Shown: positions 7,776-13,946 of the stretch, piece after piece
How the letters are laid out: the number at the start of each line of letters is the position of its first letter
How positions within the stretch are numbered: position 1 is the first letter of the stretch
NCBI GenBank assembly: GCA_049965775.1
Contig: JBMFVX010000079.1
Location: 1 to 13,946 of the forward strand
From: JABEVB01 sp049965775
Lineage (GTDB): Bacteria > Planctomycetota > Phycisphaerae > WQYP01
Reading direction: 5' to 3'
DNA: 13,946 bases
Position numbers and translations under genes: made by a program
The notes under the pieces: model-generated
What the model was told of the DNA's origin: nothing
The model's input: only the letters and a program-made list of their open reading frames with translations
Database searches by the model: none

Positions 7776-9097
7776 AAGCCCGGATACCAGTTCAATTGCC
7801 ATAGGCCCGCAAGCGGCACCGTGCTTGCCGAACCGTCGGTAAACGAAACGTTGACGGCGCCGAGATGGCGGTCTATACAGAACCGGCCCATCTGATCGTT
7901 GCTGTTAAGCGTCTGATCGCCGGTGGCGACGTTCTGCGGAACCGCATCGGTTGGCTGCGGGGCGCCGTCCATCCAGATGCAATCCGCGAAAATCGGCTCC
8001 GTTGCATAAAAGTTCATACCACCGGCACGAGGGTCAAATGCCGGCGGCGGCACAACGTTGATGTATCCCTTGCCTTGGTCGTTGTAGATGCCGCCAATCA
8101 CCAAACCTCCGTTGATGCTGTGATTGCCGTTGTTGTTGTAGTTGCCAGCGGCGTAAATGTAACCATTGAGGCTCATCTGCCCGGTTATCGTAACGCTGCC
8201 CAGCGTGACGATGTTCATCGAAGGCGTTGGATCACCCACAGATGGAAACTGGCCATTAAACGTAACATTTCCAGCTACCAGCAGCGTACCCGAACCAATA
8301 ATGGTAAGTTGCCCGCTGGTGTTGAAATTGCCGGTGATAATAAGGTACGGGTGATTCGTAAAATCAATGGTGCGGCCGCTGCTGACAGGGTACGGATTAT
8401 CATACTCCTTAATCTGGTTATACAGCGTGGTAACGTTTGGGGGCTGCATGCCTGGGACGTTGGCAGTCACCGTTCCACCGATTGGAGTATTGCCGTCAAG
8501 CGTTACCGAGCCACCGGCGGTAATATTGCCCGACACCTGCCCAAAGCCACCATCCACAACATTGGATGCCGACGTCACACTGCCGTTGTAAACTGTTTTT
8601 CCGTTAAGGCCTGCAGTTCCGAACGCCGCCACCGCCGATACACCCGAACCGGGGTCGAGGTGACCGTTCATACCGTAACTGGCTACCGTGGGACTGGTCC
8701 AGCCATAGGCACTCGATGAAGGCATCGGCCCCCAAGCTTGCGCAGCCGAGCCGACAGCGCACGCCGGCGTATAGGCATCCGGGCACAACAGGTTAGCAGC
8801 CATGTCGGTGTCGTAAGGTTTAAGTTCCGCGCACCAGTAACCATTGGGCGAACTGCTGCTGCCATAGTCGCTCGGAAACGCACGGTCATCATGTGCCGCA
8901 TAGCTGTTGGCGGCCAGCGCCAGTTGCCGCAGGTTCGATAGACAATCGGCGATTCGCCCCAATTCCCGTGCTCGCGAAAGTCCGGAAATAACCAGACCAA
9001 CCAACACCGCTACAACCAGCATCACCACCAGCAGTTCACTTAAGGTAAAGCCTCCCCGAACCTTCAATCGCTTTTTGTTTTTGAACATCGAGGGCAT
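7748..9097 (-). CDS. Prepilin-type H-X9-DG protein with inserted beta-helix-like domain
   Basis: The 449-residue protein starts with a type IV prepilin signal: a basic leader, GG|FTLSELLVV (cleavage after Gly16, with Glu at position +5), and a hydrophobic helix to about residue 40. The next part (DCLSNLRQLALAANSYAAHDD) and the end (RHLGAVNVSFTDG, His411 and Asp421-Gly422, then LWQLNWYPGF) are the start and H-X9-DG end of the Planctomycete pseudopilin family, which is thought to be exported and assembled or anchored by a pilus or type II secretion-like system. Between YGMNGHLD (about 141-148) and ATEPIFADCIWMDG (about 365-378) lies an extra segment of about 210 residues, rich in G, N, S, T and V with repeated short strands such as GTLLVAGNVTFNG and GSVTITGQMSLNGYIYAAG; it resembles the DUF7305-type beta-helix of PilX-like proteins. 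GGAGG (plus-strand 9105-9109) lies 7 bases before the ATG; an ATG at 9139 is also in frame but less likely. It is probably a minor or major pilin-like surface protein. Confidence 0.92.
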   Translation of the reverse strand: MPSMFKNKKRLKVRGGFTLSELLVVMLVVAVLVGLVISGLSRARELGRIADCLSNLRQLALAANSYAAHDDRAFPSDYGSSSSPNGYWCAELKPYDTDMAANLLCPDAYTPACAVGSAAQAWGPMPSSSAYGWTSPTVASYGMNGHLDPGSGVSAVAAFGTAGLNGKTVYNGSVTSASNVVDGGFGQVSGNITAGGSVTLDGNTPIGGTVTANVPGMQPPNVTTLYNQIKEYDNPYPVSSGRTIDFTNHPYLIITGNFNTSGQLTIIGSGTLLVAGNVTFNGQFPSVGDPTPSMNIVTLGSVTITGQMSLNGYIYAAGNYNNNGNHSINGGLVIGGIYNDQGKGYINVVPPPAFDPRAGGMNFYATEPIFADCIWMDGAPQPTDAVPQNVATGDQTLNSNDQMGRFCIDRHLGAVNVSFTDGSASTVPLAGLWQLNWYPGFHPTAVTVP

Positions 9098-9110
9098 ATA
9101 TACACCTCCG

Positions 9111-9140
9111 GTTGGCGGGCGGCGTACATGGTACGCCAAC
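9111..9140 (-). promoter_or_regulatory. Two mutually exclusive hairpins in the pseudopilin leader
   Basis: Just upstream of the GGAGG site, the leader contains GGCGTAC-CAT-GTACGCC, a perfect 7-bp stem with a 3-base loop (plus-strand 9121-9137). An alternative 7-bp pairing, GTTGGCG with CGCCAAC (plus-strand 9111-9117 and 9134-9140), shares bases 9134-9137 with it, so both cannot form fully. The second helix ends one base from the ribosome site. This could tune translation, but it may also be chance in a G+C-rich leader. Confidence 0.4.
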
Positions 9141-9210
9141 AGAGGCGCTACGCCGATCGCGCAGTAGTGCGATCCGGCAGCGCGTGACGACAGGCAAGTC
9201 GCCGCATCAA

Positions 9211-9238
9211 TTTCTATGTTCGGCTAAATGATGATCAA
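9211..9238 (-). promoter_or_regulatory. Weak candidate promoter of the pseudopilin gene
   Basis: On the minus strand TTGATC (plus-strand 9233-9238) and TAGAAA (9211-9216) are 16 bases apart, about 115 bases before the start codon. The match is modest. The 9140-9350 gap must also hold the promoter of the plus-strand hydrolase, for which TTGGTT (9239-9244) with GATAAA (9264-9269) at 19 bases is the best weak pair. Confidence 0.3.
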
Positions 9239-9350
9239 TTGGTTACAATCATTCAAAATGGCCGATAAAGCAGCCCCGCAAAGACAATTGGTCAATCGGC
9301 GCGAGGCTCGCATGCTTTTGGGCCAGGCAGACACACATCGGAGATAAGCG

Positions 9351-10490
9351 ATGAAGCGGATGGTTGTTATCGTATGCACTTTACTGACTGTAACGTCATT
9401 GCGTAACGCTTCAGCTGCTGCAGCCGATAACATGCCACCGAGGATTGTCGTAGCAGCCAACGGCCATGGTTTTGCGCTGGCGTTGCCCAGCGGCAAACCG
9501 GGACGGCACATATTTCATCCCTGGGGTTTTAACTATGGCAACAAAGGCCGGCTGATTGAAGACTTCTGGCAAACGCACTGGAGCACAGTTGCCCATGATT
9601 TTAAAAATATGCGGGCATTGGGCGCAAATGTGGTGCGCGTGCATTTGCAGTTCGGCAAATTTATGCGTGGGCCGCATACCCCCGATGCGACCTCGCTGGC
9701 GCAGCTGACGCGGTTGCTCAAACTGGCCCAGACGAACCATCTGTATCTGGACCTTACCGGCCTGGCGTGCTACCGCCCGACCGATACACCCGCATGGTAT
9801 AGCGCCCTCGACGATCGCCGCCGATGGGCCGCCCAGCAGGCATTCTGGCGGGCGGTGGCCCATACGTGCAGCCATTCGCACATGGTGTTTTGTTACGATC
9901 TGGTTAACGAGCCGCTGGTGCCGGCCGGCTCACGAAAACCGGGGCAGTGGCGTTCGGGCAGCAACTTTGGTGGATACGACTTTTTACAGTACATCGCGCT
10001 GCACCAGGGCGACATCAGCCGTCCCGCCCTCGCAGCACAGTGGATTGATCGCATGACCCGGGCCATTCGATCCCAGGACAAGCATACGCTTATTACGGTC
10101 GGGTTATTGCCCTGGGTTCACAAGTGGGGTTGGCTTTCGGGCTTTGAGCCTGCAGTCATTGCGACGCATTTAAATTTTATCAGCGTGCATATTTATCCCA
10201 GTGCCAAGCACCCGGAGGACGCAATGACAGCTCTACGCAAATGTGCTGTGGGCAAGCCCGTCGTAATTGAAGAGACATTTCCTCTTTCGTGCAGCGCACA
10301 ACAGGAGGAGCAATTCCTGCTGCAATCAAGGAAGTTTGCCTGCGGCTGGCTGGGGCATTATGACGGCCTTACGCTAAACGACTATGCAAAGCTGCAACGG
10401 CAGGGCAAACTGACCATACCCGAGGCGATTTACCAGTCGTGGCAGCAGTTGTTTGTAAAACTCAAACCGCGCTTTGTCCGGCAGCAATAA
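9351..10490 (+). CDS. Secreted glycoside hydrolase, GH5-like (clan GH-A)
   Basis: The 379-residue product begins with a signal peptide (MKR, hydrophobic 4-16, cleavage likely after ASA near residue 22), so it acts outside the cytoplasm on a polysaccharide or glycan. The rest fits a TIM-barrel of clan GH-A: GFNYGNKG near residue 59, GANVVRVHLQFG (91-102, with the conserved Arg96), the acid/base motif VNEP (Asn186-Glu187), the HIY element (His280, Tyr282), and the nucleophile strand KPVVIEETFPL with Glu308 (Glu307 is the neighbour). These are the expected order and spacing for a cellulase or mannanase-like enzyme. GGAGA at 9340-9344 lies 6 bases before the ATG. It is divergent from the pseudopilin gene. 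Eight bases after its TAA begins a REP element. Substrate is not deducible from the sequence. Confidence 0.9.
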   Translation: MKRMVVIVCTLLTVTSLRNASAAAADNMPPRIVVAANGHGFALALPSGKPGRHIFHPWGFNYGNKGRLIEDFWQTHWSTVAHDFKNMRALGANVVRVHLQFGKFMRGPHTPDATSLAQLTRLLKLAQTNHLYLDLTGLACYRPTDTPAWYSALDDRRRWAAQQAFWRAVAHTCSHSHMVFCYDLVNEPLVPAGSRKPGQWRSGSNFGGYDFLQYIALHQGDISRPALAAQWIDRMTRAIRSQDKHTLITVGLLPWVHKWGWLSGFEPAVIATHLNFISVHIYPSAKHPEDAMTALRKCAVGKPVVIEETFPLSCSAQQEEQFLLQSRKFACGWLGHYDGLTLNDYAKLQRQGKLTIPEAIYQSWQQLFVKLKPRFVRQQ

Positions 10491-10497
10491 TGCAACG

Positions 10498-10680
10498 CCC
10501 CATTTAGCCCCCCGCTCGCCGGGGGTAACCGTCCGCAACAAACCTCGCTGATGATAGCGCACCACCCCGAATCGCTGACTGCGACAGTGCTGCACAATGC
10601 CCATGCGGCATGAGCACACCACGAATTATCGCCATGACCATGCGGACCGTAACCCCCCGGCAAGCCGGGGGCTAAATGGG
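10498..10680. repeat. REP/BIME-like element upstream of the transposase, inverted ends
   Basis: The 183-base element starts CCCATTTAG and ends CTAAATGGG, with inverted ends that match over about 40 bases with a few differences. Each end is a short foot (ATTTAG) followed by a G+C hairpin of the type CCCCCGGC-AA-GCCGGGGG (right copy 10654-10671; left copy 10508-10525 has a changed stem base). The interior is the same as the downstream copies but clearly diverged. It sits between the hydrolase stop and the transposase start, fitting the usual place of REPs beside a RAYT gene. It may act as a terminator-like or mRNA-stabilising structure for the hydrolase message (inference). Confidence 0.85.
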
Positions 10681-10713
10681 CAATGCCGTTATGGTCTGGT
10701 ATATTCCGCTGAT

Positions 10714-11298
10714 ATGTCCCAGCCACCACAAACATATTCCCGAACCCTGGCCTTACATATTATTTGGACAAGCTACATGTCGTGGCTGCCCGGAGACAAA
10801 CGTGGTCATTGGTCGCCGCTTTTTGATTTTTATGGGCGATTGCGAAGCGCCGGTCACCGCTTGAATGTAGCCGATGAAATCACACGTTCCGTCGCGCGAG
10901 CCAAAGCGAGCGGTGATCCGGTGAGCCTCAACGAGTCGCAGCGACGGTTGGTTGCGGGCGTCATCGGCGGCGTTATCCGCGGCGGGCCGGAGGTTGGCAT
11001 CGCTGCAGGGCAGCCGGCAGCGGAATGGATAGCACTGGCAGCCGCCATCGAGCCGGAGCATGTCCACTTGCTGGTAGCAGCCAACGACGAGCCTATCAGC
11101 CGATTGGTGGGACGTGTTAAGGGAAAATCCAGCAGCCTCATTGGCCACGGGAGTGGGCAGCGAGTTTGGACCACGGGATTTTGGCGTGCTTATTTGTTTG
11201 ACCGCCATGCCATTGATTGCGTGCGAGATTATATTGCGCAACATAATATTCGACGCGGCCTGCCCGCCGACCCATTTGATTGGCTCACGCCGCCATGA
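10714..11298 (+). CDS. REP-associated tyrosine transposase (RAYT, IS200/IS605-like Y1)
   Basis: The 194-residue protein is a single-strand DNA transposase of the Y1 HUH family, which nicks and rejoins DNA near REP hairpins. The HUH pair is in EPEHVHLLVA (His116 and His118); the catalytic tyrosine is most likely Tyr173 in VRDYIAQHNIRRG. Other family marks are WLPGDKRGHWSP near the N-terminus, RLVGRVKGKSS (130-140), VWTTGFWR (151-158) and the end GLPADPFDWL. Length is typical. The ATG at 10714 starts where family similarity begins, though there is no good ribosome site; the open frame runs further up through the REP element but that part is repeat, not protein. It is flanked by REP elements whose ends resemble one another, so it is probably the enzyme for them. 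All catalytic residues are present, and its near neighbours are identical copies, so recent activity is possible. Confidence 0.93.
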   Translation: MSQPPQTYSRTLALHIIWTSYMSWLPGDKRGHWSPLFDFYGRLRSAGHRLNVADEITRSVARAKASGDPVSLNESQRRLVAGVIGGVIRGGPEVGIAAGQPAAEWIALAAAIEPEHVHLLVAANDEPISRLVGRVKGKSSSLIGHGSGQRVWTTGFWRAYLFDRHAIDCVRDYIAQHNIRRGLPADPFDWLTPP

Positions 11299-11726
11299 CC
11301 CATTTAGCCCCCGGCTCGCCGAGGGTAACCGTCCGCAACAAACATCGCGAGCTATAGCGCATCACCCCGAATCGCTGGTTGCGATGGTGCCGCACAATGC
11401 CCATGCGGCATGCGCGCACACCGCGAATTATCGCCATCACCATGCGGACCGTTTCCCCCGGCAAGCCGAGGGTAACCGTCCGCAACAAACATCGCGAGCT
11501 ATAGCGCATCACCCCGAATCGCTGGTTGCGATGGTGCCGCACAANNNNNNNNNNNNNNNNNNNNNNNNNNNNNNNNNNNNNNNNNNNNNNNNNNNNNNNN
11601 NNNNNNNNNNNNNNNNNNNNNNNNNNNNNNNNNNNNNNNNACAATGCCCATGCGGCATGCGCGCACACCGCGAATTATCGCCATCACCATGCGGACCGTT
11701 TCCCCCGGCAAGCCGGGGGCTAAATG
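11299..11726. repeat. Tandem REP/BIME array downstream of the transposase
   Basis: This array starts one base-turn after the transposase stop with CCCATTTAG plus hairpin (stem 11308-11315 with 11318-11325), and ends with hairpin 11702-11719 plus CTAAATG. Between these, a unit repeats with a period of 147 bases: the stretch 11321-11397 recurs without change at 11468-11544, and 11394-11467 recurs at 11641-11714. Successive units share one hairpin (11455-11472, no foot). The array is interrupted by the run of Ns, so at least two units are visible, and the real number is unknown. The visible copies are identical, while the upstream element is diverged, which suggests recent expansion or gene conversion. 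Confidence 0.88.
11545..11640. other. Assembly gap (96 Ns) inside the REP array
   Basis: The sequence stops after ACAA (11541-11544) and resumes with ACAA (11641-11644), both at the same phase of the 147-base unit. The offset between the two is 100 bases, which is not a multiple of 147, so the number of Ns is an estimate and not the true length. The missing part is probably one or more whole units. Confidence 0.98.
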
Positions 11727-11743
11727 AAACGCGGAGAAAAACA

Positions 11744-11863
11744 CGCCGCGGCCAAGGTCGGGCTACCGACGGCACCGGACCGGACAAGCTTATGGCTGCT
11801 TCCTTCCGGACCTGACCAGGTTCACAGCCGACCCGTGCATCGGGCCCGACCGTGGTCGCGGCG
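11744..11863 (-). ncRNA. ffs: Signal recognition particle RNA (small bacterial 4.5S type)
   Basis: The minus strand holds the SRP RNA core: CAGGTCCGGAAGGAAGCAGCC, including the GGAA tetraloop and the Ffh-binding asymmetric loop, is read from about 11816 down to 11794. The ends pair in a long stem, 5' CGCCGCG-ACC-A-CGGTCGGGC with GCCCGACC-TTGG-CCGCGGCG 3', with only two mismatches in 20 positions. The length of about 120 nt and a short single hairpin are those of the small bacterial form without an Alu domain. It binds Ffh and guides inner-membrane proteins to FtsY and SecYEG. The 3' end is followed by TTTTT (plus-strand 11736-11741), so the stem itself can serve as terminator. A 4-bp shorter or longer 5' end is possible. 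Confidence 0.95.
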
Positions 11864-11873
11864 TACGAAAAGT

Positions 11874-11882
11874 ATTATATCA
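11874..11882 (-). promoter_or_regulatory. Extended -10 promoter of the SRP RNA gene
   Basis: On the minus strand TGATATAAT gives a perfect TATAAT -10 (plus-strand 11874-11879) with the TGn extension. Transcription would begin about 7 bases downstream, near 11866, a few bases before the RNA stem. No good -35 is present (TGCAGT at the 17-base distance), in line with an extended -10 promoter. The rest of 11864-12164 shows no gene. Confidence 0.78.
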
Positions 11883-12164
11883 TAAATTGCACTTTTACTG
11901 CATCTTGCCGACCACAAACTTTCTTGCCAGGAGCCTGTCCACGTAATCGCCGGGTTGCGGTTACTCAGAGAGGCTCATAGGGTCACATTCATGTAACGCA
12001 TTTGCTTCGCGTGGAGGCATTCTCTAACATCAGAGGATGTTTGGCTCCGCAATAGCCGCCGGGCGGGTCGAAACACAACAGTGGCGCGTTAGCCTTGCCT
12101 TCAAGGCCAGCAGCGGGCAGCCGGCGGCTTTTGTACTCTGCACCTTCTATATAAAGGACATTGC
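11883..12164. other. Region between SRP RNA promoter and AAA+ gene, no gene recognised
   Basis: About 280 bases hold the upstream part of the SRP RNA promoter and the leader of the ATPase gene. I find no convincing sigma-70 pair for the plus strand: TTGTAC (12131-12136) is only 11 bases from TATATA (12148-12153). A perfect 6-bp stem GCCTTG/CAAGGC (12092-12107) has no T-run. Short open frames here do not resemble proteins. Confidence 0.5.
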
Positions 12165-13586
12165 ATGTCGCATCCCCCCGCTCCCCGCACGGTTGGGCAA
12201 CTCAAAGCCTCCGGCTACAAGCCCAGCAGCGTAAAAGATGAACTCCGCCGCAACACGATTGCCAAGCTTCGCGCCGGCGAGGCGCTGTTTCCGCATTTGG
12301 TGGGCTATGAAGAAACGGTTATTCCGCAGATTATTCACGGCATTTTAAGTCGGCATGATATGCTTTTTTTAGGGCTGCGCGGCCAGGCTAAAACGCGCAT
12401 CCTGCGAATGCTGCCCGACCTGCTCGACGAGTGGATACCCATACTCGCCGGCTGCGAAATACCTGACGATCCCATTGCGCCGCGCCTCAATGCAGGCAAA
12501 CGCATCGTCAGCGAGCAAGGCGATGATGCACCGGTTGAATGGGTGCATCGCTCGAGCCGCTACCACGAAAAGCTGGCCACACCCGACGTAACCATCGCTG
12601 ATTTGATCGGAGAAATTGACCTGGTGCGCCACGCCCAGGGAAAATATCTCTCGGATGAAAGCACCATGCACTTCGGGCTTATTCCGCGAACCAACCGGGG
12701 AATATTTGCCATCAACGAACTGCCCGATTTAGCCCCTAAAATACAGGTGGGCCTGTTTAACGTCTTGGAGGAGCGGGACGTTCAGATACGCGGTTATCCG
12801 GTGCGGCTGGAGTTGGACCTGTGCCTGGTTTTTTCGGCGAACCCGGAGGATTACACCAACCGCGGACGCATCGTTACGCCTCTGAAAGACCGCATCGGCA
12901 GCGTCATTCGCACGCACTACCCGCATAACATCAAGCAGGCTATTGAAATTACCCGGCAAAACGCCTGGCTTCATCGCGACAGCGGCGTCACCGTTGAAGT
13001 GCCGGTATTCATGCATGAAATACTCGAGCAGCTTGTGCGGCTGGCGCGCAACAGCCCGCATATCAATCAGGCCAGCGGCGTAAGCGTGCGATGCTCCATC
13101 GCGAATGTTGAAACGTTGGTAAGCAGCGCCGAGCGCCGGGGCATTACGCTTGACGAAGATCGCGTGGTGGCCCGCGTGGATGACCTGGCGTTTATTACCG
13201 CTAGCAGTCGCGGCAAAATAGAACTGATGCTTGCCGAAGGCGAAAATGCCGAGGACAAGCTCATTCAATCGCTCATCGGCGAAGCGGTTAAAGCCGCTTT
13301 TGACCGCCATGCCGACGTTGAAGATTACGACGAGTTGATTCAACAGTTCAAGGGCGGCCTGACGCTGCAGATAGGCGACGATGTGCCAACCGAAACGCAG
13401 GCGGAAAATTATGCGCTGGTTAAAGGACTTAAGCCGGCGGCGGTTAAGCTGGCCGACAAGCTCGGCATGCAGGGCGACGATATCCCCTCATGGGTTGCCG
13501 CGGGCCAATTTCTGCTTGAGGCTCTGTATGTCAACAACCGCCTCAGCAAAGTCACCGCACCGGGCAAGACATTTTTTAAGAAATGA
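12165..13586 (+). CDS. AAA+ ATPase, MoxR/magnesium-chelatase-like
   Basis: The 473-residue cytoplasmic protein is an AAA+ ATPase of the magnesium chelatase/MoxR type, molecular machines that remodel partner proteins, often with a VWA-domain partner. Visible motifs: Walker A GLRGQAKT (70-77, with the A common in MoxR proteins), Walker B-like GIFAINELPDLAP (179-191), the conserved NVLEERDVQIRGYPVRL (199-215), sensor-1 region FSANPEDYTNRG (223-234) and the Arg finger region PLKDRIGSVIRTHYP (239-253). The C-terminal half (from about 280) is helical and carries no motif I can name. No chlorophyll genes are nearby, so a chelatase role is not implied. AAAGGA at 12153-12158 lies 6 bases before the ATG. 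The next ORF starts inside its stop codon (ATGA). The protein is full-length, and the Asn instead of Asp in the Walker B box appears to be normal for this subgroup as I recall it. Confidence 0.92.
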   Translation: MSHPPAPRTVGQLKASGYKPSSVKDELRRNTIAKLRAGEALFPHLVGYEETVIPQIIHGILSRHDMLFLGLRGQAKTRILRMLPDLLDEWIPILAGCEIPDDPIAPRLNAGKRIVSEQGDDAPVEWVHRSSRYHEKLATPDVTIADLIGEIDLVRHAQGKYLSDESTMHFGLIPRTNRGIFAINELPDLAPKIQVGLFNVLEERDVQIRGYPVRLELDLCLVFSANPEDYTNRGRIVTPLKDRIGSVIRTHYPHNIKQAIEITRQNAWLHRDSGVTVEVPVFMHEILEQLVRLARNSPHINQASGVSVRCSIANVETLVSSAERRGITLDEDRVVARVDDLAFITASSRGKIELMLAEGENAEDKLIQSLIGEAVKAAFDRHADVEDYDELIQQFKGGLTLQIGDDVPTETQAENYALVKGLKPAAVKLADKLGMQGDDIPSWVAAGQFLLEALYVNNRLSKVTAPGKTFFKK

Positions 13587-13756
13587 GCGAGCCGGCGGCA
13601 GGTTTGACTCATTCGAGATTTGATGAACGAGCACGCGAGCGGTTGGTTGATATCGGGATGCAAGCATCTCATCAACAGACTATCGCCGCCGGACCCGGCG
13701 GATGGTCCTGTTTCGGCGGCGATACATTATTGGCCGAGCACGATTGCCACGTTTAA
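13583..13756 (+). CDS. Small unknown protein, translationally coupled to the AAA+ ATPase
   Basis: A 57-residue ORF begins at the ATG that overlaps the ATPase stop by four bases (ATGA) and ends with TAA. This overlap usually marks coupled genes of one operon. The product has a polar helix-like start (SRFDERARERLVDIGMQA, 11-28), then IAAGPGGWSCFGGD (34-47) with a Gly-rich turn, and ends AEHDCHV. Two Cys and three His residues are present, two of the His near the end, so a metal or redox site is possible but not shown. I do not recognise the family. No separate ribosome site is present. It may be a fragment of a longer gene, but no frameshift partner is seen downstream. Confidence 0.45.
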   Translation: MSEPAAGLTHSRFDERARERLVDIGMQASHQQTIAAGPGGWSCFGGDTLLAEHDCHV

Positions 13757-13946
13757 TTCTAAGCATTTGCCGTGACAATTCGGCGCCTGCTGGCGCGATG
13801 TCCGCGCTGGGTTAAGCCGATGCGGATCTTAAGGCTCAACAAAGCGGGGTAACCGCGCGGTTTGCGGAAGTGTCTTGGTTCAGCCGGAATTGGACAATCA
13901 GTACCGACGCCTAAGGTACTGTCGGGTTCGGACGGTTGCGTTTTTT
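13757..13946. other. Unassigned right end with several inverted repeats
   Basis: No gene is recognised. Three inverted repeats are visible: GTTAAGCC/GGCTCAAC (13811-13840, one mismatch, 14-base loop), a 12-base palindrome AACCGCGCGGTT (13851-13862), and CAGTACC/GGTACTG (about 13901-13923, 9-base loop). The window ends in TTTTTT, 22 bases after the last stem, so this is not a plain terminator. It may be the leader or promoter region of the next gene. Confidence 0.4.

Noticed and set aside
7865..8719. Long plus-strand open frame of 284 codons
   Set aside because: It is antisense to the well-supported pseudopilin gene, has no recognisable domain or ribosome site, and arises from the low stop frequency in the opposite strand of a G+C-rich repetitive region.
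11299..11726. CRISPR-like tandem repeat
   Set aside because: The units are 147 bases long, nearly identical throughout with no variable spacers, and end in REP hairpins; no cas genes are near.
11114..11815. Open frame running through the REP array with repeated HHADRFPRQAEGNRP-like peptide
   Set aside because: It is a translation of the tandem REP unit and the N gap, not a protein; the 147-base unit is divisible by 3, which keeps the frame open and makes a fake repeat protein.
12092..12107. GCCTTG/CAAGGC hairpin as a terminator
   Set aside because: Short stem without a T-run on either strand and no gene ends nearby on the plus strand.
12165..13586. Sigma-54 interacting regulator
   Set aside because: Similar proteins are sometimes given this name, but the GAFTGA motif of sigma-54 activators and a DNA-binding HTH are not seen; the motifs fit the MoxR/chelatase side.
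12165..13586. Magnesium chelatase for chlorophyll synthesis
   Set aside because: Only the ATPase family is shared; no partner subunits or pigment genes are in the window.

Overview
The window (13,946 nt, roughly 55-60% G+C by eye) looks like a piece of a Planctomycetota chromosome, most likely the Phycisphaerae side. The strongest clue is a prepilin-like protein at 7748-9097 (minus) with the H-X9-DG signature typical of the large pseudopilin families of that phylum. Supporting clues are a Planctomycete-type REP-associated tyrosine transposase (RAYT) and a small secreted His-rich protein of a type I associate with the same group. This assignment is from memory of families; no search was run. 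A run of 96 Ns inside a tandem repeat shows the source is a draft scaffold.

Layout. 1-286: leader of clpP. 287-1000: clpP. 1085-2260: GT4 glycosyltransferase. 2308-2344: strong minus-strand terminator serving a small secreted protein gene at 2479-2742 (minus), whose reading frame continues past an in-frame TAG to 2431. 2743-3105: divergent intergenic region. 3106-5049: large GT-C type membrane glycosyltransferase. 5307-5576: glutaredoxin-like protein. 5607-6029: YbgC-like hotdog thioesterase. 6135-7775: second polytopic glycosyltransferase (GT87/MptB-like). 7748-9097 (minus): pseudopilin with an inserted beta-helix-like domain, overlapping the previous gene tail to tail. 9351-10490: secreted GH5-like glycoside hydrolase. 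10498-11726: a RAYT transposase gene (10714-11298) flanked by its own REP/BIME-like inverted repeats, with a tandem array on the right that contains the assembly gap. 11744-11863 (minus): signal recognition particle RNA with an extended -10 promoter. 12165-13586: MoxR/Mg-chelatase-like AAA+ ATPase, followed through an ATGA overlap by a 57-residue unknown ORF. 13757-13946: no gene seen, several inverted repeats.

Together the window mixes housekeeping functions (ClpP, SRP RNA, YbgC-like thioesterase) with cell-envelope and surface functions (three glycosyltransferases, a pseudopilin, a secreted glycosidase). The least ordinary parts are the RAYT with its cognate REP array beside the SRP RNA gene, the pseudopilin with a domain inserted in its head, the amber codon inside the small secreted protein, and the AAA+ ATPase coupled to a tiny unknown ORF.
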